Of a stretch of 8,129 bases of DNA, positions 1-6,052 are shown in pieces. This DNA comes from an uncultured Christensenellaceae bacterium. GTDB lineage: Bacteria > Bacillota > Clostridia > Christensenellales > UBA3700. Under the pieces are notes generated by a model. It was not told where the DNA came from, did no database searches, and saw only the letters and a program-made list of their open reading frames with translations. The translations under genes were made by a program, and so were the position numbers. Positions within the stretch are counted from its first letter, which is position 1. Every line of letters starts with the position of its first letter. Location of the stretch: positions 1 through 8,129 of the forward strand of contig CABKMX010000040.1 of NCBI GenBank assembly GCA_902373595.1, in the 5' to 3' direction.

Positions 1-995
1 GCCGATGACGCGTCGGATATCAAATTTTCCACCGCTTTAGTCATATTATGGCTCAATAATTCTGATTTTCGCTCTAATTTAGAACAATTTAGCAGTACTA
101 TCGAAGCAATTGCATTACCGAAAGTTTTCAATGCATTCATCGCCGATTGCTGTTTGAGTTCAACCGCGCCATACATCGCCCTCGCCTTCTCGGCAATATA
201 AGCAAGCAATTCGGACACATCGAAGGCGACAAGCTGCGCCGCCGCGGTAGGCGTCGCCGCCCTCACGTCCGCCGCAAAGTCGCAAAGCGTAAAATCCGTC
301 TCATGACCGACAGCCGAGATGACCGGGGTCTTTGCCGCGTATACGGCTTTGACCACTTTCTCTTCGTTGAACGGCATCAAGTCTTCGGCGGAGCCGCCTC
401 CCCTTGCGATAATGATTGCGTCAAAGCCCAGTTTGTCGACTACGGCGAGTTCTCTGACCACCGCGTCCGCACAGCCTGCTCCCTGCACCGGAATGTCTCT
501 GACCGCGATGTCTATGATGCCGTTGACGCGTCTGACCGTCGTGACGATGTCTCGAATCACCGCGCCGCTTGCCGACGTCAACACGCAGATTTTGAAGCAA
601 TATTCGGGGATTGCAATTTTGTGTGAATCGTCAAAGTATCCCTCTTCGAGCAATCTCTGTTTGAGTTGGGCGAGTTTCAGCGCCGCAAGGCCCTCGCCGA
701 ACGGCTTGATTTCGTCGATATTGAACGACAGGCGGCCGCCCTTTGCGTAATAGTCGACGCTTCCCCTTGCAAGGATGGTTTCGCCGATTTTGGGCAGATA
801 TGTCTTGGCATAGCGGAAGCAGCTGCATTGTATCTGCGCATTTTCGTCCTTCATGACAAAATAAGCGTGTCCGCCGCTCGTTCTCAATCCGCTGACCTCT
901 CCGCACAGAGTGATGCCGTGAAGCATCTCCTCCGCGACAAAGACGTCGTGGATGTATTGATTGAGTACGGTCACGCTTATGAACTTGTCCTGCAT
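1..995 (-). CDS. xseA: Exodeoxyribonuclease VII large subunit, C-terminus cut by window edge
   Basis: This is the large subunit of exonuclease VII, which with XseB degrades single-stranded DNA in the cytoplasm during repair. The frame is open from an ATG at 995 to the left edge, giving 331 residues of a protein usually about 400-450 long. The N-terminal OB-fold is seen around residues 5-100 (VLNQYI at 10-15, GGHAYFVMKD at 41-50). The catalytic-domain signatures follow: VLTSASGAVIRDI at 138-150, ARGGGSAEDLMPFNEEKVV from 197, and ISAVGHETDFTL then DFAADVRAATPTAAA at 226-253. These are hallmark XseA motifs. The start lies 4 nt past the folD stop with only a weak GA-rich ribosome site, so translational coupling to folD is likely. 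The last ~40 visible residues, in the variable coiled-coil part, use AT-rich codons unlike the rest. xseB would be expected just outside the window. Confidence 0.96.
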   Translation of the reverse strand, partial: MQDKFISVTVLNQYIHDVFVAEEMLHGITLCGEVSGLRTSGGHAYFVMKDENAQIQCSCFRYAKTYLPKIGETILARGSVDYYAKGGRLSFNIDEIKPFGEGLAALKLAQLKQRLLEEGYFDDSHKIAIPEYCFKICVLTSASGAVIRDIVTTVRRVNGIIDIAVRDIPVQGAGCADAVVRELAVVDKLGFDAIIIARGGGSAEDLMPFNEEKVVKAVYAAKTPVISAVGHETDFTLCDFAADVRAATPTAAAQLVAFDVSELLAYIAEKARAMYGAVELKQQSAMNALKTFGNAIASIVLLNCSKLERKSELLSHNMTKAVENLISDASS

Positions 996-999
996 GACG

Positions 1000-1848
1000 T
1001 TATCTTTCTTCTTCCGCCTTTTGAGCCGCCTGTAAGGTGTTTGCGAGCAACATCGTGATTGTCATCGGGCCGACGCCGCCGGGAACGGGCGTGATGAAAG
1101 ACGCCTTGTCCTTGACCGCGTCAAAGTCGACGTCGCCGACAAGTTTGCCGTCAACGCGATTGATGCCTACGTCGATGACGATTGCGCCTTCTTTGACCAT
1201 ATCGGCGGTGACAAAGCGCGGTCTGCCGATTGCGGCGACGAGAATGTCCGCCTCGGAGGCGATCTTTGCAAGGTCTTTTGTCTTACTGTGACAGACGGTG
1301 ACGGTGCAATCGGCGTTGAGCAAAAGCATCGCCATCGGCTTGCCGACGGTATTGCTGCGGCCGATTACGACCGCGCGCTTGCCTTTGAGCGATGTTCCCG
1401 TGCTCTCAATCAACTTCATCACGCCGAACGGAGTGCAAGAGATCGTGCGCGGTTTGTTCATCGCGAGAAGTCCCATGTTTGTCGGGCTGAAGCCGTCGAC
1501 GTCCTTGCTGTCCGGAATGAGCGAAAGCAGGTATCTTTCGTCATATCCTTTGGGCAGCGGCAACTGCACGAGTATGCCGTCGACGTTGCCGTCCGCCGCG
1601 AGTTCGCGAAGTTTTGCGGCGATTTCCTCTTGCGGCGTCGTGTCGCCGTATTCGTACGACAGCGAAGCCATGCCGACCTCGGCGCAGCCTTTAATCTTGT
1701 TGCGCACGTAGGTTTGAGACGCCGGGTCTTCGCCGACGATGATGACCGCAAGGCAAGGCTTGCGGCAATATTTTTTCTCAAAAGCGGCGACGCCCGTCGC
1801 GATTTCCGCGCGCGTATCCGCCGCGACTTGTTTGCCGTATATCAACAT
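1000..1848 (-). CDS. folD: Bifunctional methylenetetrahydrofolate dehydrogenase / methenyltetrahydrofolate cyclohydrolase
   Basis: FolD interconverts 5,10-methylene-THF, 5,10-methenyl-THF and 10-formyl-THF in the cytoplasm, using NADP, and supplies one-carbon units for purines and formyl-Met. The protein is 282 residues, the family's normal length. Visible motifs are VGEDPASQTYVRNKIKGC at 38-55 (active-site Tyr47 and Lys51 by analogy to E. coli Tyr50/Lys54), DGILVQLPLP at 90-99 (Gln95), KDVDGFSPTNMG from 115 (Asp118), the nucleotide-binding IGRSNTVGKP loop, and TPVPGGVGPMTITMLLANT near the C-terminus. The start at 1848 is chosen because GGAGGG lies 8 nt upstream (1857-1862) and MLIYGKQVA is the canonical N-terminus. 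A longer frame reaching 1959 only overlaps nusB. The nusB stop is 1 nt upstream and xseA begins 4 nt downstream, so this is an operon gene. Confidence 0.98.
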   Translation of the reverse strand: MLIYGKQVAADTRAEIATGVAAFEKKYCRKPCLAVIIVGEDPASQTYVRNKIKGCAEVGMASLSYEYGDTTPQEEIAAKLRELAADGNVDGILVQLPLPKGYDERYLLSLIPDSKDVDGFSPTNMGLLAMNKPRTISCTPFGVMKLIESTGTSLKGKRAVVIGRSNTVGKPMAMLLLNADCTVTVCHSKTKDLAKIASEADILVAAIGRPRFVTADMVKEGAIVIDVGINRVDGKLVGDVDFDAVKDKASFITPVPGGVGPMTITMLLANTLQAAQKAEEER

Positions 1849-1849
1849 A

Positions 1850-2260
1850 TCAATTGCCCTCCGTTTCTTTAAACACGCCCGCGAGCACGCCGTTGACGAA
1901 TTTGCCGCTCGATTCCGAGCCGTAGACCTTGACGAGGTCGACGACCTCGCTGATTGCAACCGCAGCCGGAATGCCGCCGTACTTCATCTCGTAAGTCGCG
2001 AGATAGAGCGCCGCGAGATCGGGCTTGAACACTCTGTCATAGGAAAAATTTTTGAGATTGCGCGAAATGCACTCTTTGAGCTCGTCGAATTTTGCCGCGA
2101 CTCCGTTTACGACTTCGCGAATATAAGCCTTGTCGTCGTCCGAAAGGGACGCGTCTGCGAGAAGCTCTTGCGCTTCGGCTTCGTCCGCCTCGTTGTCTTG
2201 ATGAAAAAGGGACTGAAAAATGAGTTTGTATGCCTGTTCTCTTGCCGTTCTTCTGCTCAT
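1850..2260 (-). CDS. nusB: Transcription antitermination factor NusB
   Basis: NusB binds boxA RNA together with NusE (ribosomal protein S10) and promotes antitermination of rRNA transcription. The protein is 136 residues, a normal length. The N-terminus RRTAREQAYKLIFQ (3-16) and the C-terminal core are diagnostic: DLAALYLATYEMKY at 81-94, IPAAVAISEVVDLVKVYG at 97-114, and KFVNGVLAGVF at 120-130. The usual Trp before DR is replaced by Tyr (FSYDR), a tolerated change. The ATG at 2260 is preceded by a modest GGAAG ribosome site. It lies 15 nt after the asp23 stop, and its own TGA is 1 nt from the folD start, so the three genes are probably one transcript. Confidence 0.97.
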   Translation of the reverse strand: MSRRTAREQAYKLIFQSLFHQDNEADEAEAQELLADASLSDDDKAYIREVVNGVAAKFDELKECISRNLKNFSYDRVFKPDLAALYLATYEMKYGGIPAAVAISEVVDLVKVYGSESSGKFVNGVLAGVFKETEGN

Positions 2261-2275
2261 AGATATTCTTCCGCG

Positions 2276-2626
2276 TTACTCAGCGTAGACGACGCCGGCG
2301 ACGACCACATTGATCGCCCTGACCTTATAAAAAGTCGCTTTTTCGACTTCCGTCTTGATTTTTTCCTGCATTTGCGCGACGACTTCGGGGATTACGAACC
2401 CGTAGTTGACATTGACGGAAATGTCGATGACAGCTGTCTTGTCGCTGTACAATTCCACCGCAACGGCGCTGTTTTTCTTCTTCTTTTTGCCGGGTTTTGA
2501 GCCTTCGCCGGCGTCATACGAGACGGAAGCGACTCCCTTCACCTGCATTGCGGCGCCCGTCGCGACCGAAGTGATGATGCTGACGTAGGTTTCCAAAGCC
2601 TGTTCGTTCTTGTCTGCAAAGGACAT
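2276..2626 (-). CDS. yqhY: Asp23/Gls24 family protein (YqhY-like)
   Basis: This is a small Asp23/Gls24 (DUF322) protein. Family members are cytoplasmic or membrane-associated; B. subtilis YqhY sits next to the acetyl-CoA carboxylase genes and nusB and has been linked to control of fatty-acid synthesis. The protein is 116 residues. ETYVSIITSVATGAAMQVKG (12-31), the AVIDISVNVNYGFVIPEVVAQMQ strand/helix (65-87) and KVRAINVVVAGVVY (101-114) match the family. A basic insert, SKPGKKKKKN (43-52), lies in the loop before the second strand and is notably lysine-rich. The ATG at 2626 has GGAGG at 2633-2637, 6 nt away. That ribosome site lies in one arm of a perfect inverted repeat and directly after a sigma-A-type promoter. 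It is the first gene of the vegetative group and is followed by nusB after 15 nt. The symbol is by synteny and family. Confidence 0.9.
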   Translation of the reverse strand: MSFADKNEQALETYVSIITSVATGAAMQVKGVASVSYDAGEGSKPGKKKKKNSAVAVELYSDKTAVIDISVNVNYGFVIPEVVAQMQEKIKTEVEKATFYKVRAINVVVAGVVYAE

Positions 2627-2632
2627 AGCGTA

Positions 2633-2668
2633 CCTCCGGATACGCTAATATGATAACATATCCGGAGG
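2633..2668. repeat. Perfect 10-bp inverted repeat over promoter spacer and asp23 ribosome site
   Basis: CCTCCGGATA (2633-2642) and TATCCGGAGG (2659-2668) are perfect reverse complements separated by 16 nt. On the minus strand the upstream arm lies in the -35/-10 spacer of the predicted sigma-A promoter, and the downstream arm contains the GGAGG of asp23. In RNA that reads through from spoIIIAH, the arms would pair and bury the ribosome site. In RNA begun near 2643 the upstream arm is missing. No T-run follows, so it does not look like a terminator. It could also be a DNA operator. Confidence 0.85.
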
Positions 2669-2680
2669 GATTTGACAAGC
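2648..2680 (-). promoter_or_regulatory. Putative sigma-A promoter for asp23-nusB-folD-xseA
   Basis: On the minus strand TTGTCA (2673-2678; 5 of 6 to TTGACA) is followed by a 17-bp spacer and TATCAT (2650-2655; 5 of 6 to TATAAT). The predicted start near 2643 gives a leader of only about 17 nt that still contains the whole GGAGG ribosome site. The promoter lies in the only gap between the sporulation genes and the housekeeping genes, where an independent vegetative promoter is needed. Consensus match only. Confidence 0.7.
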
Positions 2681-2682
2681 GG

Positions 2683-3204
2683 TTAAGCCTCATAAGGTAC
2701 GACTACAACCTGCGTAGCGGCATAGTCGGTCTCTTCGAGGATGATGCTCAAGATTTGAGACACCTGCTCGGCTTGAAGTTCGGCTTGATCGACGATGACG
2801 TTTATGTTTTCCGTGCTCATGGTGACGATTGCGTCGTCGAAGCCCTTTGCCTTGATGAGATTTTCAATCACAAGTTCCGCCTCGATGTTGCCGAGGAGCT
2901 CCGCTTTCATCTCTTCGGCTGTCGCCTTGGCGTCGTCGCCGGAGTCCTCGGACGAGATGATAGCGTCAAGATAGGACATTTCCTCCGCTCTTGCGTTCTC
3001 TCTGTTTGTGCGGTAATCGGAGAAGAAGGTCGTCACCGCGTCTCCTCCCACCGTCGTCGGGTCTTTCGACGTACCCAAATCTCCGTTGAGCACGAAGTTG
3101 AGGACGCCCGTCAGCACCAAAAGCGCGACCATACTGCACAGTACGATTACCTTTTTGGCGTTTGCGGAAAGCCCCTTTCTGACCTTGACTGTTTGCTCTG
3201 CCAT
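2683..3204 (-). CDS. spoIIIAH: Stage III sporulation protein AH
   Basis: SpoIIIAH is the mother-cell membrane protein whose extracellular domain binds forespore SpoIIQ across the engulfment septum, forming the channel needed for late sigma-G activity. It has 173 residues: a short basic cytoplasmic N-terminus, one transmembrane helix (about 18-39), a charged linker (about 45-95), and a C-terminal YscJ/FliF-like ring domain (about 96-173). The ring domain contains EAELVIENLIKAKGFDDAIV and ends INVIVDQAEL...VVVVPYEA. The ATG at 3204 is chosen because GGAGG sits 7 nt upstream (3212-3216) and the protein then starts, as in homologues, just before the membrane helix. The frame continues to 3282 without a ribosome site. 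It is the last spoIIIA gene, set apart from spoIIIAG by 105 nt, so its expression may be partly separate. It ends with TAA, 5 nt before the -35 of the next promoter. Confidence 0.94.
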   Translation of the reverse strand: MAEQTVKVRKGLSANAKKVIVLCSMVALLVLTGVLNFVLNGDLGTSKDPTTVGGDAVTTFFSDYRTNRENARAEEMSYLDAIISSEDSGDDAKATAEEMKAELLGNIEAELVIENLIKAKGFDDAIVTMSTENINVIVDQAELQAEQVSQILSIILEETDYAATQVVVVPYEA

Positions 3205-3243
3205 AAATTTACCTCCATGGAATGTTTCGGCGTTTTTCGCTCG

Positions 3244-3282
3244 TCTGCTATATGTATATTGCGCCGCTTTTGCGATATGCAC
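3244..3282 (-). promoter_or_regulatory. Possible internal sigma-E-like promoter before spoIIIAH
   Basis: The 105-nt gap between spoIIIAG and spoIIIAH contains, on the minus strand, GCATATC (3274-3280), a 13-bp spacer, then AATATACAT (3252-3260). This loosely resembles sigma-E -35 and CATAYANT -10 elements at the right spacing. An internal sigma-E promoter in the B. subtilis spoIIIA locus is known as I recall, which makes the position sensible. The -10 match is only partial (5 of 7 informative bases), so this is a weak call. Confidence 0.25.
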
Positions 3283-3301
3283 GAAAGATTTTTTTCGTGC
3301 A
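3278..3301. repeat. 9-bp hairpin between spoIIIAG and spoIIIAH
   Basis: TGCACGAAA (3278-3286) and TTTCGTGCA (3293-3301) form a perfect 9-bp stem with a 6-nt loop, starting 8 nt after the spoIIIAG stop. No T-run follows on the minus strand, so it is not a classical terminator. It may stabilise the 3' end of the upstream mRNA segment or act as an attenuating or processing stem. Confidence 0.6.
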
Positions 3302-3309
3302 ATTTCGCG

Positions 3310-3843
3310 CTATTTCATCTCAAACACCTTGACCGAAAGTCCTTCGACGTCGACGAGTGCGCAGACCGCGTCGATGATTTTGAGCTTTGTCAAGACGTCG
3401 CCGCCTCCCTCGGCGACTACCACGACGCCCTTTACGGGAGCAGGCGAGGTCGAGATGACAAGCGGCTGTTCCACTCCGTCGACAATCACCGTCACGGGAC
3501 GTGAATGAGAATTGCTGTTTTCGACCACTCTGTCTCCGCTGCCGTCGCTGTCGGTGGTGATGCTGCTCTCCTCTTCGCGCTCATATGCGATCTCGCTTTG
3601 GCCCTCGCCTTCGTAGGCGACAATCACTTTGCACTTGCCCACTCCTTCAATCTCGGACAATACGTCCGCCATTTGCTGTTCGAAGTCGACTTCGCCGCTC
3701 TTTTCTTCACCGCCGACAAAGGCGGCGACGCACGCGACCGCGATGAGCGCGAGCGCGATTGCGGCGACGAGTTTGATGTGTTTGACGGATTTGATCTTTT
3801 CCCAAAATCCGATCGTCGCCGACGGGTCATTCTCTTTGTCCAT
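3310..3843 (-). CDS. spoIIIAG: Stage III sporulation protein AG
   Basis: SpoIIIAG is a mother-cell membrane protein whose periplasmic-side domain assembles into the large ring of the SpoIIIA channel. The protein is 177 residues: a cytoplasmic N-terminus, a transmembrane helix (about 23-43), then a split ring-building (RBM) fold. The first half is MADVLSEIEGVGKCKVIVAYE (58-78). The second is PAPVKGVVVVAEGGGDVLTKLKIIDAV (from 135), the most conserved family stretch. Between them is a Ser/Glu/Asp-rich insertion (about 79-120), which in B. subtilis contributes the beta-ring of the channel. The ATG at 3843 has a strong AAGGAGGTG ribosome site 7 nt upstream, the best in the operon, suggesting high output. 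It overlaps the end of spoIIIAF by 17 nt and is followed by the 105-nt gap before spoIIIAH. Confidence 0.95.
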   Translation of the reverse strand: MDKENDPSATIGFWEKIKSVKHIKLVAAIALALIAVACVAAFVGGEEKSGEVDFEQQMADVLSEIEGVGKCKVIVAYEGEGQSEIAYEREEESSITTDSDGSGDRVVENSNSHSRPVTVIVDGVEQPLVISTSPAPVKGVVVVAEGGGDVLTKLKIIDAVCALVDVEGLSVKVFEMK

Positions 3844-4282
3844 ATATCTTCACCTCCTTGCAACCGAGACATTTTTTCACAATCTCGATCAAATATCTTT
3901 CATCGATCTCGCCCTTTTGGGGGCAATTTGAGACGTCGACGTTTGCGCGCTCCGCGGAATGGGCTCCCGACGTCGATGCGAAAATATTGACCTCGCATTC
4001 ATCGAAACCGGCGTCCGCAAGCGCTCTTTCCGCGCGCAATTCGTCGCTCTCTTCGAGTCTGTCGCCGACTGCGCTCAAAAAAGAGGTGTCGATATCGACG
4101 GCGGCGCTTTTGTCGCTCTTGAATTGCGACAGCACGTTCGACATCGGCGACGCGAGCACGAGTACGACAATCAGCGCATACGCGCCCTTGGCATATTTCG
4201 ACGTGTCTCCCGGCGGCAAGATTATTTCGAGCAGCACGCCTGCGGCGACAATTCCGACTACGCTCATCAGCCACTCCGCCAT
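3827..4282 (-). CDS. spoIIIAF: Stage III sporulation protein AF
   Basis: SpoIIIAF is a membrane component of the SpoIIIA complex with a soluble ring-type domain. The protein is 151 residues, shorter than B. subtilis SpoIIIAF (about 206), mainly in the soluble part. Two transmembrane segments lie at about 5-22 and 33-50 (LEIILPPGDTSKYAKGAYAL spans the conserved turn between them). The soluble domain runs from about 60 to 151 and ends with the typical V-x-IYG strand. It contains four cysteines (96, 120, 138, 141), the last two as CLGC, which I do not recognise as a family feature. The ATG at 4282 shares its A with the spoIIIAE TGA (TGATG), and a GGGGGTGA stretch just upstream serves as ribosome site. 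The 3' end overlaps spoIIIAG by 17 nt. Confidence 0.93.
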   Translation of the reverse strand: MAEWLMSVVGIVAAGVLLEIILPPGDTSKYAKGAYALIVVLVLASPMSNVLSQFKSDKSAAVDIDTSFLSAVGDRLEESDELRAERALADAGFDECEVNIFASTSGAHSAERANVDVSNCPQKGEIDERYLIEIVKKCLGCKEVKIYGQRE

Positions 4283-5454
4283 CAGATCACCCCCGCGTTA
4301 CAGCTTGCCACCGCGCACATCATCGCTATCACGAAAGCGACGCCGAGCGCAATCACGCTCTCCGCCGCGATTGAGATATTTTTTGCCGTCGCGGAAAGCA
4401 TAGACGAAAATCTGCCGCCCGAGAATGGTTCGACAAGCCCTGCAACCAATTTCAGTCCGAGCGAAGTCACCGCAAGCTCCACTACCGGTACGGCGATTGC
4501 CGCGATTGCGGACAGAGCGACAACCGTTCCGAGCGAGTTTTTGACGAGCACCACGGACGCGAGCACGAGGTCGAACCCGTCCGAAAGATATCCGCCGAGC
4601 AGAGGCAGATAGCTTTGCACCGCGAACTTTGCGGCTTTGATTGAGACCGAATCGGCGATTGAGCCGGAGATTCCGCCGACGGTCATCAAAGTGACGAACA
4701 GTCCGAACGCCGCCGCAAGAACCGTCTTTGCCACGGAAGACAGAAAGGAGCGGAATTTGTCCAACTTGACCGACGGCGAGATGTTCCCTACGACTCCGAT
4801 TGCGGTCGCGGCGACAAACAGCGGCAGCACTATCGCGGTCACAGCGCTTGACACTGCGCCCGAAAGGAGCGACATCAACGGAGCCATAGCCGAAGCCGTC
4901 GCCGTGCCGCCTGTCGCCGTAAGCAGCGTCAGCACGATAGGGAACGCGCCCTGCATCAACGCATTGAGCGTGTTTGCGCAATCGAACGCGCGTTTTGCGA
5001 CCGCGCCCACCCTCACCAACACGACGGTAGCGGCGGCGGCAAAGCAGACGAACGCAATCAAGTCGCAAGTCTGCTTTTTGAGGAAAGACGACGACATGCC
5101 GGCAAGCACCGAGTAAAGCAGCGCGATTGCAAAAACCGTAACGCACACCGCGAGCATATCGGTGACCGAACCGAGCGCATAGTCGGCAGCCAAGCCGAGA
5201 AGCTTGTCCGCGCCGCCGTCGTAACTGCCGTCGAGCAAAGTTTCGACCGCGCTCTTGAGGTCTCCGCCGAGCGCCGCCCTCGCATCTTCGTCAAGCGAAT
5301 CGAACCACCTTTCAAGCTCGGACAGGTCGAGGTCGCCCAAGGTCTCTTCGACGTTTTGAGTCAACTCCTCTTCGACGCTTTCTTCTGCGGCGCACACGCC
5401 CGCCGAAAGCAGCGCGGCAATCGCAAGCAACATCACCAATACGACCCTCTTCAT
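4282..5454 (-). CDS. spoIIIAE: Stage III sporulation protein AE
   Basis: SpoIIIAE is the large polytopic membrane protein of the SpoIIIA mother-cell complex, needed for channel function and sigma-G activation. The protein is 390 residues, close to B. subtilis (399). A signal peptide is evident (MKRVVLVMLLAIAALLSAGVCA, about 1-22). An acidic extracytoplasmic segment (23-95) follows, then about six or seven hydrophobic helices (approximately 98-119, 131-151, 170-184, 198-221, 241-263, 298-325, 363-386). Conserved family stretches are FPIVLTLLTATGG (171-183) and GGISGSIADSVSIKAAKF with the following LPLLGGYLSD (260-292). The ATG at 5454 overlaps the spoIIIAD TGA by one base (TGATG) and has GGAGGTG directly upstream, inside spoIIIAD. 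A 117-residue upstream extension of the frame (to 5805) is arginine-rich, lies over spoIIIAD in another frame, and is not real. Confidence 0.96.
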   Translation of the reverse strand: MKRVVLVMLLAIAALLSAGVCAAEESVEEELTQNVEETLGDLDLSELERWFDSLDEDARAALGGDLKSAVETLLDGSYDGGADKLLGLAADYALGSVTDMLAVCVTVFAIALLYSVLAGMSSSFLKKQTCDLIAFVCFAAAATVVLVRVGAVAKRAFDCANTLNALMQGAFPIVLTLLTATGGTATASAMAPLMSLLSGAVSSAVTAIVLPLFVAATAIGVVGNISPSVKLDKFRSFLSSVAKTVLAAAFGLFVTLMTVGGISGSIADSVSIKAAKFAVQSYLPLLGGYLSDGFDLVLASVVLVKNSLGTVVALSAIAAIAVPVVELAVTSLGLKLVAGLVEPFSGGRFSSMLSATAKNISIAAESVIALGVAFVIAMMCAVASCNAGVI

Positions 5455-5846
5455 CACACCTCCGCAATCAGTCCGCCGACCGTGTCGATTAGCGCGCCGA
5501 CTATGGGCAGCGCGAGCAGGAATATCGCGACTTTGCCGGCGAACGCGACCTTGCGCCCTATCGACGCGCACTCTGCGTCCGCGCACACTTCGGACGTGTA
5601 TTCGGTCAGATATCCTATGCCCACGATTTTGAGAAGCGCGGCAAAAAGCGACTCGTCGACGCCCGTCTTGTCGATGATGGCGTGAAGTTTGACGACCGCG
5701 TCGCCGAGAGAATTGAGCGTGATGATGAGGATGACCGCGCCGGTCGCAACGATTGCGAGGATCGCGTAGCGATTTTCGGTGGTCTTGAGCAGCATCGCCG
5801 CGCACAGCCCGACCAGCCCCACGCCTATGACCTTGAAGATGTCCAT
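5454..5846 (-). CDS. spoIIIAD: Stage III sporulation protein AD
   Basis: SpoIIIAD is a small polytopic membrane protein of the SpoIIIA complex. The protein is 130 residues (B. subtilis 133), with hydrophobic helices at about 4-21, 28-45, 65-80 and 100-124. The conserved family core FAALLKIVGIGYLTEYTSEVCADA, and the later KVAFAGKVAIFLLALPIVGALI, are present. The ATG at 5846 is chosen because it overlaps the spoIIIAC TGA by one base (TGATG) and has GGAGC 7 nt upstream. A TTG one codon further up would add one residue. The 3' end overlaps the spoIIIAE start in the same TGATG manner. The SpoIIIAC/AD pair has been compared with small membrane proteins of secretion systems. Confidence 0.95.
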   Translation of the reverse strand: MDIFKVIGVGLVGLCAAMLLKTTENRYAILAIVATGAVILIITLNSLGDAVVKLHAIIDKTGVDESLFAALLKIVGIGYLTEYTSEVCADAECASIGRKVAFAGKVAIFLLALPIVGALIDTVGGLIAEV

Positions 5847-6043
5847 CAATACAGCTCCAAAATTGACTTTACGCTGTCGAAAAGTCCGCCCAAGAGGTCG
5901 AGCACCATGACGAGCACGATTGCCAGCCCGGCAAGCGTGACAAAGGTCGCGAGTTCGTCCTTGTCGCTCTTTTTGAGCACGGTATTGACAATTGCGGTGA
6001 GCAACCCCACTCCGGCTATCTTAAATATTATATCGACTCCCAT
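5846..6043 (-). CDS. spoIIIAC: Stage III sporulation protein AC
   Basis: SpoIIIAC is a very small membrane protein of the SpoIIIA complex. The protein is 65 residues (B. subtilis about 68) and is two transmembrane helices (about 5-23 and 33-53) joined by the short charged cytoplasmic-type loop KKSDKDELAT. KIAGVGLLTAIVNTVLKKS and TLAGLAIVLVMVLDLLGGLF match the family throughout. The ATG at 6043 has a clear GGAGG ribosome site embedded at the end of spoIIIAB, 9 nt after its stop. The TGA overlaps the spoIIIAD ATG by one base. Confidence 0.95.
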   Translation of the reverse strand: MGVDIIFKIAGVGLLTAIVNTVLKKSDKDELATFVTLAGLAIVLVMVLDLLGGLFDSVKSILELY

Positions 6044-6052
6044 ATTCCTCCT

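Noticed and set aside
1849..1959. N-terminal extension of folD by 37 residues
   Set aside because: It is low-complexity Ser/Arg/Ala-rich, overlaps nusB, has no ribosome site, and a canonical FolD N-terminus with GGAGGG begins at 1848.
2633..2668. Terminator between spoIIIAH and asp23
   Set aside because: The inverted repeat has no T-run after it on either strand and its arm contains the asp23 ribosome site.
3205..3282. 26-residue upstream extension of spoIIIAH
   Set aside because: No ribosome site upstream of 3282, whereas GGAGG sits correctly before 3204, and the extra residues are unlike the family.
2650..3504. Long plus-strand open frame opposite spoIIIAH/AG
   Set aside because: It is antisense to two well-identified genes, His/Arg/Asp-rich with no domain or ribosome site, and typical of shadows in GC-rich codons. 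The plus-strand frames at 1288-1872 and 5682-6590 were rejected for the same reason.
5455..5805. 117-residue upstream extension of spoIIIAE
   Set aside because: It is an Arg/His-rich out-of-frame reading of spoIIIAD. The signal peptide and GGAGGTG place the start at 5454.
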